Origin: Spongospora subterranea
Taxonomy: Eukaryota; Endomyxa; Phytomyxea; Plasmodiophorida; Plasmodiophoridae
Reading direction: 5' to 3'
Assembly (NCBI GenBank): GCA_900404475.1
Contig: OUQQ01000152.1
Span: 1 to 35,176, forward strand
DNA length: 35,176 bases
Shown piece by piece: positions 30,501 through 35,176 of this stretch. The notes under the pieces were generated by a model that was given only the letters and a program-made list of their open reading frames with translations, ran no database searches and was not told the DNA's origin. Both the position numbers and the translations under genes were made by a program. The number at the start of each line of letters is the position of its first letter. Positions within the stretch are counted from its first letter, which is position 1.

Positions 30501-30933
30501 GGCAAGCCTAGCTTTGAGTGAAGCTACACATGCTCGATCTGCTCGCCAGTCGGGCAGCGGTTCCTATGAAGATTGCCAGAAAAAAGTCAATTCTGCTAGA
30601 AAGCTTCTGTCAGAATGGCTTTCCATGTTAGAAATTGAAATGGAACTCAGCAAGTCAAGGGTGGTTCTTCCCAACTCCGACGTCGGCAAGCTCTCAGAAG
30701 CCATCAGAAATACTTTTCGCATGTTTCGCGAGTTCAGTGAAGAATTTGCAGCTGCTGTGTTTGCTTTTGTCAAGGACACGGCGTCCGCAACTAACCAAGT
30801 CAATCGTCCACTTGTTTTGTCGCAAGAAGGTTTATCTAATATGTGCATTGAAAAGACCATCGACGCTGCTATGTCTGAAAGAAGGAGGTTGTCAACGTCT
30901 GTCAAATCGGAGGAATCGAACTGGAGCGTTTAG
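27521..30933 (+). CDS. Formin (FH1-FH2) with N-terminal C2HC finger
   Basis: Formins nucleate and elongate unbranched actin filaments. Thirteen exons join in phase: 27521-27638, 27698-28104, 28161-28333, 28387-28528, 28579-28659, 28740-28869, 28919-29069, 29123-29326, 29382-29410, 29466-29617, 29672-29931, 29992-30076, 30127-30933; 912 residues. A basic head is followed by a C2HC-like finger (C56, C59, H71, C76), a helical stretch and a beta-rich, perhaps ubiquitin-like, segment (about 176-285). FH1 is tiny: IPPPPCLPAPPPIPPPAPS near 358-376. FH2 starts at CKNFHWIKLKP, then DKKQSQNMEIMLRK, LPRKEDEEF and ILTIGNHMN (584-592), ending in a coiled coil. I see no GBD/FH3 region of the Diaphanous type. 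The acceptor of exon 6 (CAGAG) is the least certain junction. Confidence 0.88.
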
Positions 30934-31230
30934 ATTGAGCCTTTTCAAGTGTTCAAGTACATTAATATTTATACGAATCTGGGTTGTCGGTCTCAGGTGT
31001 GACATTGCATTCAAAAAGAAGCATAATTACTGGTGTAAAGTAATTGAGTTGTTTGCTCTTGGCTTAAGCGCTGGTTCTTTATGAGATCAACAGCTGAACC
31101 AGTCGTGTAGTGGTGATAATAAACCAGGCTGCGCTGGTTCTCATGTTTCCTCCTGCCGACTAGTAATACCTATATCCTGACACTGTTGCCAAATCACTCG
31201 TACAGATACTATTATCATCTAGCACCAATC

Positions 31231-33603
31231 ATGGACAACGATCCACCTGTGCGATCGGGCGATGAGGTAGCCACTACAGAGAAACCTATCGAACTATCTG
31301 AGCGAGCGCTGAAAATTGCTCAACACCTGGAAAATCGCCCTACTGTGGACAGCCTCGTGGAGCACAACATATTGAAATGTCAGTACATAGGTTGTATGGA
31401 TCAATTTGTTATCCTTATTGGTCACAAAAGCGTTTCGTGCTGACCCTTCCTTACACGAAGTCATGCAAGCTCTAATAAGGACCCGTCGGGAACGTGAGCT
31501 TGGGGCTTTGCTAAAAAAACGCAGATCTTTACAAGACCTAATTGACCGAAACATTGTTGTTGCCGGGCCACGTGGGTCACCTGGCGTCCGTAATGCCAGG
31601 CAAACATTGTTGAAACACTTTCAAAGAAGCCAATTAAACGCTTTTCTCGAAACGCGACCATCGCCTTTTGATGTTGCCAAGCTGAATGTCTTAGAAGGTA
31701 TAATGCAAGTGGTGTTACATCATATATCCATGCCTTTTCAGATACTTTGATTTGGACCAGTCTTCAACATGCTGGGGTTATACCGCTTTCCAGGAATGGT
31801 GGTGTTCTAACTGCAATCGATGATGGTATGTATCTAACGGGCGGTTTCTGTGCCGATTCTCGACGAGGGAACTCTGGGTTTGAAACTCTATACTACAGCA
31901 CGGTTTCAGAATCATGGTCAAGGCCACTTTGTGCAGGTGGGCACTGGCCGAATTCAGATTTTGCAGCGGGTCTAATTCGGTGCTGATTAGGCGCTATTCC
32001 ACGAGATAGGTTTGCCCACTCCTGCAGTGCTGTTGGAAAGCAACTTGTTGTATTCGGTGGATGCGCCATAGATGGCAATTGGCTCAATGATGTTCATGTC
32101 TTAGATATTGAATTCGAGCAACCGTTGGTTCCGAAACTAGAGGTATGTGTCTTGACGTTCGATCAAATCAATGCAGTCAACACGAGGCTTAGGATATCCG
32201 ACACAGCTGGAAACAACTGGCCCCTCAAACAATGTTTTTATGGTATGCCCCTGAGACGGCAGGTGCAAAACCTTGCCCACGAGCTGCTCATTCAGCCACT
32301 TCAGTGGGCAGCAGAATTTTCGTATTTGGTGGCAACGATGGGACGCGACTGTCCGTTCCGTCTCTCATTCAGGTTAATTCGTTTCAAAATAACATTTTGC
32401 CTCCAGGTTTAATGACTTACATATTCTTGACGTTGAAACCATGGGATGGTCGAAGCCAAAATGTCGTGGCACTCCACCCTCACCAAGGGCTGGTCATGCA
32501 GCTGTACTTGTGGGCGATCATCACTTATATGTGTTTGGTGGCGGCACTGTCCAGGGTCCAACAAACTCGACTCATATTCTTGACCTGGAAACTCTGACGT
32601 GGTCTGAGCCAACAATTGATGGAACGCCTCCTGCCGCCCGGCTTGGGCACAGTATGCATGTGATTACTTGCCTCAAAAATATTATTGAAATAGACTTATT
32701 TCGTTTTGCAGTGCATTATCGGACAAAATCCTCGTTTGCTTGTTTTCGGTGGAGGAACAGTTGACAAATTATATGATGATTTACACGTTTTTAATTGTAC
32801 GACATGTGTGTGGTCTCGACCAAGTGACTCAGGAACTGGTATACATATTCAAAATTTTAACTCCAACAATAATCATCAATGATGGCATTGTTACAGTTCC
32901 TCCAGCCAGAACTGGACACGCAAGCTGCCTGGTTCGCGATTCTCTCTCAGAACGCGAATCCCTATACTTTTTCGGTGGAGCCAGCTCCCAAGGGGAGCTT
33001 CTTGGCGATTTTTACCTGCTTGATTGTGCATTTTTTAGTATTAATTGGTACTCATACCATCTGATGTCGAAACTGTTGTATTTCGATTCTTTGACAATTT
33101 TGACAGCCAGCCTCTTCAGTCTGACGATACTGATGAAACATCGATTAAGCCTGGGCGAGATAACTGTCCAACGTTGAACAATTCTCCTAGAGGAGAACAG
33201 GCTGCTAATAAAGCGTGGCAAGGAAAGGTTTTCATCTGTTTGTTTTTAAATTGTGAATCGAAGACACACTAATGTACGTTCATAGATCGAAGTTACCAAA
33301 GCTCACATTGAAGAGTTACTTTCTGGTCTGAAAATAAAACTGTCACTGGCCCACGATAACGCAATTTTGAAAGAGCAGCAGTTAGCATCCGCGTTGCAGG
33401 TTCGAGCGCTGATCTTTTCTTGTTTTCAACTAATGATACTGTGGAAACAGATATCGTTTGAAGCGTTACGCGCTGAAATCGACGCTGTCTCTGTATTCGT
33501 AACAAGCGAATTTGGCAACCTTCTGACCAGCGCTGCGGGAACGGAGCTGGTTCAGACACCGAGTAGGGCACAAGGACCCATAGAAGTTGGAGAGAACAGT
33601 TGA
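31231..33603 (+). CDS. RPEL-repeat and Kelch-repeat protein
   Basis: Eleven exons join in phase: 31231-31378, 31431-31697, 31742-31936, 31991-32142, 32193-32350, 32407-32659, 32712-32838, 32897-33047, 33107-33227, 33286-33399, 33451-33603; 612 residues. Three RPEL-like motifs come first: NRPTVDSLVEHNILK (35-49), LLKKRRSLQDLIDRNIV (about 76-92) and FLETRPSPFDVAKLNVL (about 121-137). RPEL motifs bind monomeric actin in MRTF and Phactr proteins. A Kelch propeller follows (about 140-490) with repeats of the form PR-x-x-H...VFGG...D-x-x-x-LD, for example RAGHAAVLVGDHHLYVFGGG. The tail is a coiled coil. The last intron (33400-33450, 51 nt) has no stop and keeps frame if retained. It lies 297 nt after the formin on the same strand, in keeping with a role in actin control, which is inferred. 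Confidence 0.82.
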
Positions 33604-33670
33604 AATCTGAAATGTAATGATAAATACCATCTGCCCACGCCAAATACTGTACAGGACTTATGTGGGACAT

Positions 33671-34032
33671 TCACGATAGATCGCGGATCGCTGAGTCGAT
33701 GATGCCAATATTATCTTTCAAAAAGTCCCATTGTGACAATGTAAGGGATATTCCTAAAAACCAAGTATTCATTATAACCATCATGGCTAATCATTCAGCA
33801 TTATGTTTGACTACCCTTCCTCCCTGGAAGATATTCGTCGTCCTTAAGGTAATACTCACGAATATCGACCCGCTTCACCGACCCCCATTTATAAATTGTG
33901 ATGCGGCGGTTTGCTGATAGCTGAATCCTCGCAAACAATTATGAGGAGTGACGAATTTTAGTATGATTGTACCTTTAATGTGATGGACGTATCATATGCA
34001 TCGGCCAGTTCAAGTTCCGCTGGCATTTGCAT
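33671..34032 (-). CDS. SUB1: SUB1/PC4 transcriptional coactivator (ssDNA-binding)
   Basis: Exons 34032-33973, 33920-33815 and 33753-33671 join in phase across introns of 52 and 61 nt to give 82 residues. After a short acidic lead the PC4 fold is clear: RRITIYKWGSVKRVDIREYY, then LPGRKGISLTLSQWDFLKDN and a final helix. These are the beta strands and helix that bind single-stranded DNA and melted promoters in PC4/SUB1. The protein lacks the long Ser-rich N-terminal tail of animal PC4. I start at the ATG 34032. A frame upstream on the same strand (34333-34100) could be joined by a 31-nt intron with a CTAAC branch-like site, which would lengthen the protein; I consider that less likely. Its 3' end faces the RPEL-Kelch gene 67 nt away. 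Confidence 0.88.
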
Positions 34033-35040
34033 TTTCAGATGGGCGACCTTTCGTTTCACCTGGGTCGGTAACGGTTTTTCGTTAGCTGACGGGCTCGACG
34101 AATGTGTTCTTGTAAACGGTGATCGAGAGCTCCGCAAATGGGCTCGGCCAACGACACCCAATCTCACATACGCATTCATTTTTATCACCCACGATAATTT
34201 TTCGATTGGGTTCCAAGGCCGTTCGCTCGGAAGAAGACACAATGATCGAAAGTTGATCGATCGAGATCGAAATTTGCGCGACTTTGGCACGGAAACACGG
34301 CGTAACCTGCTCAAGGGAACCCAGAACCCTCACAACCTACTGGCAACGTGTAACGCAGGAAACTTGAGGTGCTGAAGTCGACTTTAAGTCGTTCTCGGCA
34401 TGGCCGGCGGTCGATACCCGCTTCGGACTGCATCAATGGCCAGTCTGGAGGCGTGTAACATAAATTGCCCGACGACTTTTCGTAGCGAAGGATGTCATTC
34501 GACGCTGCCGGATGGAACAATTCATGGTCCGACCGAGCATATGTGCGATCTACAGATCTTTGCAGAGTCAATGGAATGCGAAAACAAGTGCTCACAATGA
34601 CACACAGCTTGACGTTTTACTCAGAAGTATAAGATGGCTGATGATTCATCGCTCAATCGACCGCCTCTGCGGGGGCCATTTGGACTCAGGCGCCAATTGA
34701 CTGTTTTTGGCCTGTTTTTCAAGTGCTCAACAAATCGCATGCCAGGACGGTCATTCCTATGCTTCAAAACACCGTTTTCAAATTTACAGCACAGGAGAGA
34801 CTAACTGGCTGGGATTTTCCAATTTGCTGTATTGCGTACGATATCACACGATCCCACGTCGTCGTTTGTATTAATGCGATGTCTGCTCCTTTTTTCCCAG
34901 CTTCTTGTAGTCATGGCCGAAGATGGTGACATGACGTGGATTATTCGCGATATGTGTTTCAAATACATTAATCGATAAACAGTTAACAATTTCGGATTTG
35001 CCGCATTAGCACATCTGACACAATATCAGCAACAGTGATT
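34033..35040. other. 1-kb spacer with short open frames
   Basis: No gene recognised. Plus-strand frames include 34400-34600 (66 codons, Cys-rich) and 34634-34804 (56 residues, MADDSSLNRPPLRGPFGLRR then a hydrophobic run, which could be the first exon of a small membrane protein). The latter has a possible GTGCTC donor at about 34724 and an acceptor near 34789. Neither shows a definite family motif. The SUB1 promoter should lie at the left side. Confidence 0.35.
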
Positions 35041-35176
35041 ATGCTTCTCAGATACCGTACCATGACATGGGAAAAAAAGTCCAAGGCCGTTTTCTTCTAC
35101 CTTCACAATTCTCTTGGCAACGTTGATGCTGAACTTACCTGTACAATTTTCGGTATTAACCTGAACACTTTCAACA
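35041..35176 (+). CDS. Partial open frame at right edge, helix-turn-helix-like start
   Basis: Open from an ATG at 35041 (or 35062) to the end of the window without a stop. It reads TWEKKSKAVFFYLHNSLGNV and ends CTIFGINLNTF. The order (basic head, AV-x-YL helix, S-x-GNV turn, IFGIN-x-x-T helix) resembles the N-terminal DNA-binding helices of pogo/psq-type or other DDE transposases. Only 45 codons are visible, so the identity is tentative and the gene is truncated by the window. Confidence 0.35.
   Translation, partial: MLLRYRTMTWEKKSKAVFFYLHNSLGNVDAELTCTIFGINLNTFN

Noticed and set aside
1..35176. CRISPR arrays, rRNA, tRNA genes, bacterial-type operons or ribosome-binding sites
   Set aside because: None seen by eye; spliced genes mark eukaryotic DNA. 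A tRNA covariance search was not possible here.

Overview
This is eukaryotic nuclear DNA. Conserved genes are split by many very short GT-AG introns (about 39-61 nt in every model rebuilt here; one tentative intron of about 104 nt lies in the unidentified gene at 2391). Spliced frames were checked by eye for phase continuity. MUS81, a formin, TFIIIC triple-barrel subunit and SUB1/PC4 homologs show a eukaryote. A CCDC17-type protein, a family known mainly from ciliated lineages, suggests a species with a flagellated stage. Compact genes, tiny introns and this gene mix fit a zoosporic early-diverging fungus or a related opisthokont protist; that placement is inference.

Left flank (0.2-9.1 kb): MUS81 (+, 9 exons), a small unidentified basic protein (+), then a 13-exon CCDC17-like gene (-) spanning 5.9 kb. 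Centre (10.5-25.5 kb): six predicted Golgi-type (type II membrane) glycan enzymes. In order they are a DXD glycosyltransferase fused to a GT61-like half (+), an SGNH/CASD1-like esterase or acyltransferase (-), a GT61-like enzyme (+), an exostosin/GT47-like enzyme (+), a tandem GT61-like protein (-, 3 exons) and a fucosyltransferase-like enzyme (+). Five of the six have no introns, in sharp contrast to the flanks. The spaces between them hold decayed or unassignable coding-like pieces. Right flank (25.7-34.0 kb): a TFIIIC subunit (-), a formin (+, 13 exons), an RPEL-Kelch protein (+, 11 exons) and SUB1/PC4 (-, 3 exons). An open frame with a helix-turn-helix-like look runs off the right edge.

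The central genes plausibly build and O-modify a secreted or cell-surface glycan: backbone and branch transfer by GT61/GT47/DXD enzymes, fucosylation, and O-acylation or de-acylation. The formin and RPEL-Kelch genes are neighbours that both point to actin control.

One caution: a single N at 17643 sits between two virtually identical 270-nt copies. This looks like an unmerged contig overlap rather than a true duplication.
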